A DNA stretch of 64,000 nucleotides from Streptomyces clavuligerus. GTDB lineage: Bacteria; Actinomycetota; Actinomycetes; Streptomycetales; Streptomycetaceae. This document shows, in pieces, positions 44,576 through 52,262 of the stretch; position 1 is the first letter of the stretch; every line of letters starts with the position of its first letter. The notes beneath the pieces are model-generated. The model made no database searches. It was given only the letters and a program-made list of their open reading frames with translations, and was not told where the DNA came from. The stretch spans positions 186,001 to 250,000 of the forward strand of contig NZ_CP027859.1 of NCBI RefSeq assembly GCF_005519465.1, read 5' to 3'. The translations under genes and the position numbers were made by a program.

Positions 44576-44662
44576 GAGCCGGTTCTCGGAGCCGTCGGGG
44601 CCGAGGCCGCCGCGGAAGGTGTTCCAGGTGTTGGCGGGCAGTTGCTGCTGCCCGTTGGTCAT
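44576..44662 (-). pseudogene. Endonuclease/exonuclease/phosphatase, N-terminal stub
   Basis: MTNGQQQLPANTWNTFRGGL..GSENRL, cut at the same codon as the stub at 14606, here by a recognisable CRISPR repeat. Confidence 0.75.
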
Positions 44663-45111
44663 GAGGATGCTCCGGCTCCGAGGCGCAGCGACACCACGCC
44701 GTTGGTCTGGGCGTGGTAGGCCGTGTGAATCCGGGTCTCCTCGGTGTCGGTGACGTAGTCGCCGACGAATCCGAAGGGAATCCAGCGCACCTTGGTCACG
44801 GTGGTCGCGCTGTCGGGGACGGCTGCTGCTTCGCGTTCGGTGGAGGTGAGGCGCCCGCCGTCGCAGACGAGGACCACGCGCTCCTCGCCGCCGGTGTTGG
44901 TGTCGGCGGGTGTGTGGTCGATGCCGAGGATCGTGGTGACCGGCCGGTGGAGGCCGGTCTCCGCGGCCAGGGCCTGGGCGGGGATCTCGCCCAGGGGGCG
45001 TGTGTCGGTGTGGGTGGCGGTGGGCAGGCGCCAGCGGGTGCCGGTGCCCGGGTGGACGAGGAGGACATGGTCGTCGGCGTCGGTCACGAGGACCGAGATG
45101 TCGATACGCAC
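44659..45111 (-). CDS. NUDIX-fold protein (copy 3)
   Basis: 150 aa, about 90% identical to copy 1 (MRIDISVLVTDADDHVLLVH; LGEIPAQALAAETGLHRP). The catalytic box is equally degenerate. ATGA overlap with the stub that follows. Confidence 0.75.
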   Translation of the reverse strand: MRIDISVLVTDADDHVLLVHPGTGTRWRLPTATHTDTRPLGEIPAQALAAETGLHRPVTTILGIDHTPADTNTGGEERVVLVCDGGRLTSTEREAAAVPDSATTVTKVRWIPFGFVGDYVTDTEETRIHTAYHAQTNGVVSLRLGAGASS

Positions 45112-45357
45112 AGGTGTGTATCCCTTGCGATCTGGTGGTGGAGGGAAAGGGGGCCGCCGGGGCGCCCCGGTTCCGGAGCGCCTGATACGGCGCCCCGGGC
45201 GGAGTTGGCCAGCCCGCCCCCGCGCCGGACCGGGGTACTGGTCGGCGCGGGGGCAGGCCCTTCCCCCCGGACGAGGGCGGGGGCTGTACGGCCCGGCCCC
45301 GGGCCGGGGACAGGTGGCGCGGGGCCGGGCGGTCCCGCCCCGGGAGGAGGCGGGGGT

Positions 45358-45633
45358 TCAGCGCTGCTCGGGCCGGTGGCACCGGCAGTCACAGCGCGGG
45401 GTGGCGTCGACGGGGCAGAATTCGCAGGCGTCCATCCGGCACTCGGGCCCGACCTCGACCTGCTCGCCCGGCTCGGGCCGTCGGGGCCAGGTGGTGCCGG
45501 TGTACTCGTGGACGTGATCACCGTCGTGCGCCGGGCTCTGCTCGGTGCAGAAGGTCTTCGCGTGCTCCGGATGCAGCTCGCCGCAGAGGCTGAGCACCCG
45601 GCCGTACCCGGTGGCCTCGGTCAGCCGGGGCAC
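45358..45633 (-). CDS. Cys/His-rich small protein (copy 3)
   Basis: 91 aa, same as copy 1 except for single residues (CEFCPVDATPRCDC). Confidence 0.75.
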   Translation of the reverse strand: MPRLTEATGYGRVLSLCGELHPEHAKTFCTEQSPAHDGDHVHEYTGTTWPRRPEPGEQVEVGPECRMDACEFCPVDATPRCDCRCHRPEQR

Positions 45634-45911
45634 GACGGCTTCTCCGCGGGCCCCGCCGGGTCGGCGCCGGCGGGGCCCGTACCCGTGTGCAGGAGTTCGG
45701 TGGTGACCCGCTGGAAGTTGTGGTGACCGGTCGCCGCGGCGTGGCCGAAGGCCCAGCGGGCGAAGTCCGCCAGCGGCGGCCCGAACGGCGACCGCGCGTC
45801 ACACTCCGTGCACTCGATCATTCGGGTCGTGGGCGCGCCGTCCACCGGAGCGAGGTTCAGATCACGGATTTGCGTGTCCTGGTGCCCCTTCAATGGGGTT
45901 CCCATTTCCAT
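45621..45911 (-). CDS. DUF7848-like small protein (copy 3)
   Basis: The core MIECTECDARSPFGPP ... FARWAFGHAAATGHHNFQ is kept. The N-terminus (MEMGTPLKGHQDTQIRDLN) is again different from copies 1 and 2. The start could also be 45905 or 45977. Confidence 0.75.
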   Translation of the reverse strand: MEMGTPLKGHQDTQIRDLNLAPVDGAPTTRMIECTECDARSPFGPPLADFARWAFGHAAATGHHNFQRVTTELLHTGTGPAGADPAGPAEKPSCPG

Positions 45912-45973
45912 GCCCACGACGGTAGGAAGAGCGGGCCCCGGCGTTCCACGGAGTTCTACGAGATTCCACGGAT

Positions 45974-46819
45974 TCACCCGAGGGATCGACGTGCCTCTGT
46001 GATCAGGTCACGGGCATCGGAGCCGTAGGCAGCGTGTTCGGCCAGCTCAGCGAAGGTTTCGCCGTACATTGCTATCTCTCGCGGCTGAGTGATGGTGAGG
46101 TAGCCGGAGACCAGTTCTACGTTCACCTGGGCTGTGTCGAAGATCCAGAATCCCTCTACGGGTGTTCTCGTCCGGTCCGGGCTCATCCGAACGATGCCGA
46201 GGCTCACCGACGGGAGCGCCGCTGCTGTGGCCAGATGGGTGAGCTGGGCGGCCATCACGTCTCGCCCGCCGGGTCCCGACCTCAGGACGGACTCCTCCAG
46301 CAGGAAGGCGAAACGAGCCCCTGTGTGGAGCACTTTCTGGCGGGCCATGCGTGCCTCTACGGCGGCGTCGACATCGTCAACCTTCACGCGTCGCTGCTGT
46401 ACGGCCCTGAGAACTGCCTCGGTGTACTCCCTGGTCTGCATCAGGCCGGGCACCAGCCACGACGAGTAGGAGCGGAAGCGGCGGGTGCGCTCAAAAAGGG
46501 GCAGCCGCGCTTCCTGGGCAGCGCGAAGACCGGTTCGCTCCATCCGCTGCCACTCCACCCACATCCCTTCCACGGCTCGCAGAGAGGCCACCAGGTCTTC
46601 AGCCTGGTTCTGCGCTCCGCAGGCGGTACACCACGCCGAAATATCGGCGGCGGACGGCGGGTTCCGCGCGTTCTCGATGCGAGAGACCTTGGACGGGTAC
46701 CAGCCGCACGCCTCTGCCAGATCGCGCCCGGTCAGCCCGGCATCCCGGCGGATCTCGCCGAGACGGGAAGCGAGAATCTGCCGGGCCTGCTGGGCACTTG
46801 ATGATGCAGAGACAGCCAT
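45974..46819 (-). CDS. XRE/DUF5753 transcriptional regulator (copy 3)
   Basis: 281 aa. XRE part: RLGEIRRDAGLTGRDLAEACGW, SKVSRIENARNPP. DUF5753 part: LVPGLMQTREYTEAVLRA, FLLEESVLRSGPG, EGFWIFDTAQVNVELVS, ITQPREIAMYGETFAELAE. Last gene of a minus-strand row with its DUF6879 partner; it points into the DUF7848 gene instead of diverging from it as in module 1. Confidence 0.92.
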   Translation of the reverse strand: MAVSASSSAQQARQILASRLGEIRRDAGLTGRDLAEACGWYPSKVSRIENARNPPSAADISAWCTACGAQNQAEDLVASLRAVEGMWVEWQRMERTGLRAAQEARLPLFERTRRFRSYSSWLVPGLMQTREYTEAVLRAVQQRRVKVDDVDAAVEARMARQKVLHTGARFAFLLEESVLRSGPGGRDVMAAQLTHLATAAALPSVSLGIVRMSPDRTRTPVEGFWIFDTAQVNVELVSGYLTITQPREIAMYGETFAELAEHAAYGSDARDLITEARRSLG

Positions 46820-46822
46820 GGA

Positions 46823-47341
46823 CTATGCGGGCTGGTACTCCGCGTGCGGAATCGCGCGCTCCCATGCTGTCTCGTACGCTTCGGTGTACCGTCGTGCCAG
46901 CTCAGGGTCGTGGCGGACCTCCATGCGGGGTCCGGTCCACTGACCGTCACCGCTGAAGTGGTGGAGGATCACCGTCTCGCTGTCGAAGACCCAGCCGTCG
47001 AGGACGGGGAGAAGCAGGCCCCGTGCCTGCGAGCGCGGCAGCCAGCGGACCTCTTCGCCCGCAGCCACGTTGGTGAAGGTTCCGTCGAACTCGTACCGGA
47101 TGTAGTCGTGTACCGGCTCGGACACGACCCGCAGGCGGCGCATGGCCACCCCGCGAGCGGTCGTCTCCGCCACGACATCGAGCCAGGACCGCCACCAGGA
47201 TGCGCGGTCATCCGCGTCGTAGCGGTGCCCGGCCTGCCAGCGGATAAACTCCGGGTCATCCAGCATGTAGCTGTCCCGCATCTCCAGGTGGATGGCCGAG
47301 CGCTGCGCCCGGGCCAGCTGCTCACGTACCGCTGTTGCCAC
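46823..47341 (-). CDS. DUF6879 family protein (copy 3)
   Basis: 172 aa: HLEMRDSYMLDDPEFIRWQA, DDRASWWRSWLDV, RLRVVSEPVHDYIRYEFDGT, EEVRWLPRSQA, GWVFDSETVILHHF. Only three bases separate it from the XRE gene and it overlaps the upstream partner by 20 bases. Confidence 0.85.
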   Translation of the reverse strand: MATAVREQLARAQRSAIHLEMRDSYMLDDPEFIRWQAGHRYDADDRASWWRSWLDVVAETTARGVAMRRLRVVSEPVHDYIRYEFDGTFTNVAAGEEVRWLPRSQARGLLLPVLDGWVFDSETVILHHFSGDGQWTGPRMEVRHDPELARRYTEAYETAWERAIPHAEYQPA

Positions 47342-47594
47342 CGGTGTCCTCGCTGTTCTGGGGTGGGCGGGGGATGAACTGGATCATGTTGGCGGGCAAC
47401 CGGAACACCCCCTCGTGCGGCGGGATATCGGTCGTGTGTCCAGGCACCGAGCCGACCTCCTGCGCCTGCCGGATGGTGGCCTCATCAGCCAGCCACGACT
47501 GGATGATCAGGTCGCCCGTCTCCTTCTCCTGCCAGATGGTCGGGGACCCGTCGTCCGGCGTGTTCGGCCAGATACCCAAGAACTCCAGGGCCAC
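47322..47594 (-). CDS. Small partner protein of DUF6879 (copy 3)
   Basis: GTG 47594 with AAGGAGACAGCA ahead. 90 aa: VALEFLGIWPNTPDDGSPTI, ETGDLIIQSWLADEATIRQA, TDIPPHEGVFRLPANMI. Same pattern (one aromatic strand pair, then IPPHE) as copy 1. Confidence 0.8.
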   Translation of the reverse strand: MALEFLGIWPNTPDDGSPTIWQEKETGDLIIQSWLADEATIRQAQEVGSVPGHTTDIPPHEGVFRLPANMIQFIPRPPQNSEDTGGNSGT

Positions 47595-47786
47595 TGCTGT
47601 CTCCTTTGACCAGTGGATTCCACGGTGTTCCACGACTCTTTCGGCGACCGGGACCGCAGTCAAGGGCACGCCGAGATGACAACCACCTGCATGTGACGCC
47701 TCACGGCCCCGGGCGGCCTCGCCGGACGTAGTGCTGGTCGGCAGGGTGATCGGGCCGGACCCAACCGGTGACCAGATCCATGACCG

Positions 47787-47875
47787 AAACGACCCCCGCG
47801 CGGGCGGGGCGGATGTCCAGGGCGGCGGAGAGCGGGTCGTTCCACCAGAACGACCCCCGCGCGGGCGGGGCGGAT
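47787..47875 (-). CRISPR. Mini CRISPR array O (2 repeats, 1 spacer)
   Basis: Repeats 47787-47814 and 47848-47875 around one 33-nt spacer. This array follows the intact replication-type gene and may be the original arrangement of the cassette. Confidence 0.88.
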
Positions 47876-47928
47876 ACTTCGTGACCTGGGGTGTTGTCAG
47901 GGATCTTGCTGTTTTCGTTTACCTGCAT
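47876..47928 (-). promoter_or_regulatory. CRISPR leader O
   Basis: One base shorter than the others (TCAGGGATCTTG). The upstream element GTTCAACGGTATCGGG is at 47968. Confidence 0.85.
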
Positions 47929-48084
47929 TCGGGGCTGGTGTTCTCTTGTCCGCGGTGGGGGGTCGGGTGTTCAACGGTATCGGGCGGTGTGGTCGTCGTG
48001 GGGCTGTCTGGGTCGATTCCGGTGTCCGGAAGGCGGCTTGCCCCGGCTCGGGCTGCGGTGGAGTCGGCTGGGCCCGCTGCCGGT

Positions 48085-50016
48085 TCAGTGGAACCCCGCC
48101 TGGCCGGGGATGCCCGCGCGGTGGTCTTCGAGGGCGGCGTGGAGGATGCGTTCGGCGGTGGTTCCGTAGAGGGCGACGGCGGCGTCGTGGCCTGCGTGGC
48201 GGGCGTAGGCGAGGACGAGGGCCGGGTCGGTCTCGGCGTCGGCGCGTACGGCCGCCCGGTCCCACATGTCCTCAGGTGCGGTGTCGACGGTCGTGTACTC
48301 GACCAGGTCGAGGCCAGTGTTCTGGTTTTCGCGGGCAGCGAGTGCTGCCCGGACGGCCTCGAACTCCGCGTTCGGCACCGTCGCCTCACGCTTGGCCTGC
48401 TGGGGATCAGGTCCGTGCTGCTCGAGGCGGTGTTTCTGTTCGCGGTCGTGGCGGAGGAGTGCTGCGGCGATGACCCGGTGCGGATGATCCGGACGCCGCC
48501 GCCGGCGGTTACCGGTCCCGATGTGGTCGCCGAGGCGCTGGAGCCAGAGCTGGGCCTGGGCATCCGACCAGTCGAGGGCGGCCATGTCGAGCATGACCCA
48601 GGACAGTTCGTTCAGCCGGGCTCCCTGAATCCAGTTCACCAGCGGCCTGAGGGTGGCGGCCATCTGGCGGGCGCGGTCGATCCGGGCCGGGGTGATCTTG
48701 TGGCCGAGGATCGTCAGTGTCCGCTTCGCCCTCGGCTTCCCCGTTCGCACCGTCCGCGCCACTCGTGACCGGGGTCGTGCCGGGTGTCCGCAGGACCCCC
48801 TCGGCGCCCTGGGCCCGTTCCCAGTACCCCGCTTCGCTCCCCCGGTGTCCGGGTTGTCGCCTTGGGTGTGGATGACTGGTGGGGCTGTCCGCGTGTGCGC
48901 GGTAGAGGTTCCTTCACCACCCACTACCTCAGCCTGACCCACCTCTCTCAGCCAGGAGAGGGAAGGGGTCTCAAGCGACCGCGAACCACGGTTATCCACA
49001 GGCGAGTTATCCACAGAACCGGCACCCACACCACCCTGGTGCTCCACGCCGTTCTGCCCCCGGACGCGACTGCCGACCGGTCCAGTGGGGGTGCTGGTGG
49101 CCTGGCCCGGGACGGTGGCGGTCGGGGCCTCGGCGGACCGGGACCGCGCGCGGGTGAGACGGGTGGTGAGGTGGGTGGCGGGCCGGGAGGGAACGGTCGC
49201 CGGGCCGGTGCCGGGGACTGGTGCCGCCGCCGAGCTGGAGTTGGTGTCCGCCGCGGAGATGATGTCCGCCGCCGGGCTGGAGTTGGCGTCCGTCACGGGG
49301 ACGTCGTCCGTCGCCGGGCCGGGGTCCGAGGCCGGGCTCGCGGACACGCCGGCCGGTGCCGGTGCCGGTGTGGTCCGGGGAGCCGGGATGTGGTTTCGGT
49401 GGTCGATGATGATGCGGGCGGTGTATCCGGTGCCGATGACGGTGTGGCCCATGGCCTGGTCGAAGACCGGCGGGATCACCGCGGCGTACACGGTCGCTGT
49501 TCTCGCGTAGCCGTCGGTGCGGCCCTGGGTTCGGTGGGCGTTCGTGCGACTGCCCCGTTCGGCCCAGGCGAGGGAACCCATCTCCCGCAGGACGGCGACG
49601 TGCCGGCAGACCGTCGCCCGCGACAGACCCAGCCGGACCACCATGCCGTCCAGGCAGTACCGCACCTGCCCGGTCGTGTAGTCCATCCGCCCCGCCAGAT
49701 CCTCCGCCACCCGCACCGTCACCGCCGACGCCCGCGGATGCACACCCGCCCCCACCAGCCACACAACCGACCGGCTCCACGCCCGTGGACCCGACCGCCG
49801 CGACCGCGTCCCCGACACCGTCTGCTCCCCCACCGGGACCAGTGGCATCGGCCACTCCGCAGACGGAGACGCGGCGGTCGGTCGCACCTGCGTGCGCGTG
49901 GTTCCAGGCTGGGGTGGCACCCCGGTGCCCGGGGTGGCGGGTCCGGTTGAGGGCAGGCCGATGTCCCCGTGCCCGGTTCCGGGCGCGGGGTATGCGGGCA
50001 GGGCGGAGCGGTGCAC
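48085..50016 (-). CDS. Winged-helix replication-type protein, intact parent of all tails
   Basis: 643 aa from GTG 50016 (GGGGAG seven bases before; TTG 50031 possible). Residues 90-200 form a winged helix: RMDYTTGQVRYCLDGMVVRL, LSRATVCRHVAVLREMGSLA. A disordered Ala/Pro/Thr-rich linker follows, then a helical C-terminal domain from ILGHKITPARIDRARQMAAT (residue about 450) through NELSWVMLDMAALDWSD to VPNAEFEAVRAALAARENQN and IPGQAGFH. The linker region of the gene contains two DnaA boxes, which favours a replication initiator of an actinobacterial plasmid. A transcriptional regulator is the alternative. Confidence 0.7.
   Translation of the reverse strand: MHRSALPAYPAPGTGHGDIGLPSTGPATPGTGVPPQPGTTRTQVRPTAASPSAEWPMPLVPVGEQTVSGTRSRRSGPRAWSRSVVWLVGAGVHPRASAVTVRVAEDLAGRMDYTTGQVRYCLDGMVVRLGLSRATVCRHVAVLREMGSLAWAERGSRTNAHRTQGRTDGYARTATVYAAVIPPVFDQAMGHTVIGTGYTARIIIDHRNHIPAPRTTPAPAPAGVSASPASDPGPATDDVPVTDANSSPAADIISAADTNSSSAAAPVPGTGPATVPSRPATHLTTRLTRARSRSAEAPTATVPGQATSTPTGPVGSRVRGQNGVEHQGGVGAGSVDNSPVDNRGSRSLETPSLSWLREVGQAEVVGGEGTSTAHTRTAPPVIHTQGDNPDTGGAKRGTGNGPRAPRGSCGHPARPRSRVARTVRTGKPRAKRTLTILGHKITPARIDRARQMAATLRPLVNWIQGARLNELSWVMLDMAALDWSDAQAQLWLQRLGDHIGTGNRRRRRPDHPHRVIAAALLRHDREQKHRLEQHGPDPQQAKREATVPNAEFEAVRAALAARENQNTGLDLVEYTTVDTAPEDMWDRAAVRADAETDPALVLAYARHAGHDAAVALYGTTAERILHAALEDHRAGIPGQAGFH
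48992..49015. other. Two DnaA boxes, possible origin element
   Basis: TTATCCACA occurs at 48992-49000 and again at 49007-49015, 15 bp apart, inside the replication-type gene (codons for VDNSPVDN). Perfect DnaA boxes in tandem within a rep gene are a known plasmid origin layout. Confidence 0.6.
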
Positions 50017-50278
50017 GGCGGTACTCCCCAAAGGGGTACAGGGAGCCGTGACCGGTCAGTGACCGTAAATCTGACAATGGCGGCGCTGCCCTCTGCATGA
50101 CGGGGGAGGGCACGTATTCTGGGCAGCGGTGGTCGCCCGCTGGGAGGCTGCTGCGGTGAGATCGTCAGAGGTCACGCCGGACACGACTCGGAGTGTGAGA
50201 GCTGGCGAGTCGGTTTCAGGGGCCGTTCCCTCCCTGGCCGGAGGGGGCGGCTCCGTCTCTTGTCAGAGGCTGGCGCCG

Positions 50279-50839
50279 CTACGCGGCATCCGTGTTCCGG
50301 ACGGTGGCGTCTGTCAAACCGTGAGCACTGTTCAGGACGGCGGGGCGTTGTGCGAGCCAGCCCGCGACGCCCGCGCCCCCTACTCCTCCGCCTTCGACGG
50401 TGCGTACGTGCCGGAAGCCGTTGTCGAGGTAGTAGTGCTGGAGGCCGTGGTTGTGGGTGGTGGCGTTGATCCGGACCCACCGGCCTCCGTTGCGGGCGGT
50501 GAGGTCGCCGGCCCAGTCCAGGATGCGGCGCCCCAGACCGACCCCGCCGAACTCCCTCAGGACGATGAGCTTGTGAAGGTGCAGGCAGGGTTCGGCCAGT
50601 TCTGCGTCGGACCACAGGTCGGGCTCGGGCTCCGAGTCCAGAGTGACCGTGGCCGCTGTCCGGCCCTTGAGGGTGCGGACCATGAACACGGTGCCGGACG
50701 CGATGCTTGCAGTGATGTGGCCGGCGGGGAACGCGTTGCGCCACTGGTCGACGCCCCGGTCCGCCAGCCATGCCGACGCCTCATTGCGGTATCTGAGGAG
50801 ATCCACGAGATCGTCGGGCACGGCCCGGGTGATGATCAT
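50279..50839 (-). CDS. GNAT-family N-acetyltransferase
   Basis: 186 aa from ATG 50839. MIITRAVPDDLVDLLRYRNE, then LHLHKLIVLREFGGVGLGRR (the acetyl-CoA loop, here EFGGVGLG) and GRWVRINATTHNHGLQHYYL, NGFRHVRTVEG. It transfers an acetyl group to an amine; substrate unknown. Coupled to the GntR gene by ATGA. Confidence 0.88.
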   Translation of the reverse strand: MIITRAVPDDLVDLLRYRNEASAWLADRGVDQWRNAFPAGHITASIASGTVFMVRTLKGRTAATVTLDSEPEPDLWSDAELAEPCLHLHKLIVLREFGGVGLGRRILDWAGDLTARNGGRWVRINATTHNHGLQHYYLDNGFRHVRTVEGGGVGGAGVAGWLAQRPAVLNSAHGLTDATVRNTDAA

Positions 50840-51612
50840 GACTGGTCCTTGCCGTCGAGGGCGGAGAGGTCGCCGAGGTCGTAGGTGATTCTGTTCAGGT
50901 CGCCGCGGAAGGTGGTGAGAGTGCAGCGGACGGGCCGGTCCCGGGTGTGGCCGGTGCGGGTCCAGACCAGCACGGACACCCCGGGGCCGATCTGGAGTGC
51001 CCGGGCCTCGTCCGGGGTCGGTGGCCGGGACATCCACTCGTCCCGCTGGCCGACCTGCTCGACACCATGGTCCGCGAGGTACCGGGTGGTGCCCTCCGAG
51101 ATGTCCCGGGGCTCGGCGAGTCGCGGATGCCGCTCCACCAGTGCCCGGGGGTAGTACGTGGCCTGGGTGGACCAGGGGACGTCGTCGACAAAGCGCAGGC
51201 AGTACCGGAGTGTGACGGTCTCGCCGGGCTCGATCCAGAGCCGGTCGGCGATCTCCGGGGGTGCCGGGACCAGTTGGACCTGGAAGTCCTGCCGGGGGAT
51301 ACGTCCGGAGGCCAGCACGTCGTTGTCGTAGGAGTCGCCGTCCTCGGCGGTGGAGTAGCGGAGGTCCTCGAACCTGGAGGCGTTGAGCGTGAAGATCTCC
51401 TGTTTGCGCACCTGGTAGGGGCGTCCCTGCGAGGAGACGACCAGCCCTTCGGCGACCAGGGTCTGCAGTGCCTGGCGGATGGTGTTCCGGGAGGCGTCGT
51501 ACCGGGACTGGAGTTCCCGCTCGGACGGCAGGTCCATGCCCGGGGTGTAGCCGCCGGACGTGATCTCTGTTCGTAGAGCGTCGGCTACGCGTCGATACAA
51601 AGGCGTGGTCAT
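50836..51612 (-). CDS. GntR/UTRA transcriptional regulator (KorSA-like)
   Basis: 258 aa from ATG 51612. The GntR winged helix reads PLYRRVADALRTEITSGGYT, LPSERELQSRYDASRNTIRQ and LQTLVAEGLVVSSQG. The UTRA domain has VQLVPAPPEIADRLWIEPGE, TQATYYPRALVERH and DRPVRCTLTTFRGD. Regulators of this kind (KorSA of pSAM2) repress replication and transfer genes of actinobacterial conjugative elements. Two palindromes with the same half-sites lie just upstream. Confidence 0.9.
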   Translation of the reverse strand: MTTPLYRRVADALRTEITSGGYTPGMDLPSERELQSRYDASRNTIRQALQTLVAEGLVVSSQGRPYQVRKQEIFTLNASRFEDLRYSTAEDGDSYDNDVLASGRIPRQDFQVQLVPAPPEIADRLWIEPGETVTLRYCLRFVDDVPWSTQATYYPRALVERHPRLAEPRDISEGTTRYLADHGVEQVGQRDEWMSRPPTPDEARALQIGPGVSVLVWTRTGHTRDRPVRCTLTTFRGDLNRITYDLGDLSALDGKDQS

Positions 51613-51636
51613 GTGGTCATCCTGCCCCACTGAACC

Positions 51637-51650
51637 AGCTTGTTGGTACA
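51637..51650. promoter_or_regulatory. Operator-like site 1 (GntR)
   Basis: CTTGTTGGTACA shares CTTGT and TACA half-sites with site 2 and lies 25-38 bases upstream of the regulator's start; suggests autoregulation. Confidence 0.5.
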
Positions 51651-51706
51651 TGGTGGCGCCCCCCTCTTGACTCGTCGCTGTGTGTGGGTACAGGATCACC
51701 CTACAG

Positions 51707-51720
51707 CTTGTACCTACAAG
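51707..51720. promoter_or_regulatory. Operator-like site 2 (GntR)
   Basis: CTTGTACCTACAAG is a perfect palindrome (CTTGTA-N2-TACAAG), the type bound by GntR dimers. It lies 95 bases upstream of the GntR gene and could also control rightward transcription. Confidence 0.65.
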
Positions 51721-52120
51721 GGGTGCAAGAGGGTCAGTACGTATTACTCCACATAGACCCCTTGGCCTTTTCGGTTGGTGACGGCTGCAGCACGGAAGTC
51801 CCTCCCGCTCGGAGGGCCTGAAGAAAGCGCTTGTTCCTTCTCAACTGAATCAGCGAAACATCCGGCGCTACGACTAGCCGACGCTCCCGAGCAAGAGATC
51901 TGCGGAGGGGTGTCACCAGGTGAGTCCTCTGGTTGCACCGGCCCCGTCCGCAGGGGATGCGGACCGCCGGCCCGCGGCGTGATGCGGGACAGGCAACTGC
52001 GACAAGCCAGCCCTGCCGCGTGCGCAGAGATTTGCGATCAGGCTTCCACAGCACTTTTTCCCATGCCGTCCTGCACCGGGCGGACAAGGATCCACGCGCG
52101 GTGAAACAAGGCAGATATCG
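51721..52120. other. Intergenic region, no gene recognised
   Basis: About 400 bp of lower GC content than the neighbours with no convincing frame. It separates the regulator from the WhiB operon and is where plasmid-type control elements would be expected. Confidence 0.4.
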
Positions 52121-52166
52121 CGGGCCCCGTAGGCAGACAGACGACCGGTTCGAGTCCGGTCCGGGG
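52121..52166 (+). tRNA. tRNA-like 3' end (T-arm plus acceptor), partial
   Basis: ACCGG-TTCGAGT-CCGGT is a perfect T-arm, followed by CCGGGGC and A as in a tRNA acceptor end; GCCCCG at about 52125 could pair with CGGGGC. No normal D-arm or anticodon arm fits between them, so this is not a complete tRNA. It could be a relic, or the tRNA 3' end kept as an attachment site of an integrating element. Confidence 0.35.
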
Positions 52167-52196
52167 CACTGCGCGGTACACACGCGCTGCTACAAG

Positions 52197-52229
52197 CGCC
52201 GCCCGGAAGGTGAGAGCTCCGGGCGGCGC
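52197..52229. promoter_or_regulatory. Hairpin upstream of WhiB operon
   Basis: GCGCCGCCCGGA and TCCGGGCGGCGC pair perfectly around a 10-base loop, 34 bases before the WhiB start. Conserved in the copy at 42837; may be a terminator of upstream transcription or an attenuator. Confidence 0.55.
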
Positions 52230-52262
52230 GATCACAGGCCAACCCCAACGAAAGGAACACCT

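Noticed and set aside
48784..49950. 388-codon plus-strand frame opposite the replication-type gene
   Set aside because: The minus-strand product has a winged helix and homologous tails elsewhere; the plus frame has no motifs.
52060..52170. Complete tRNA gene
   Set aside because: Only the T-arm and the acceptor end fit; I could not form D- and anticodon arms of normal size.
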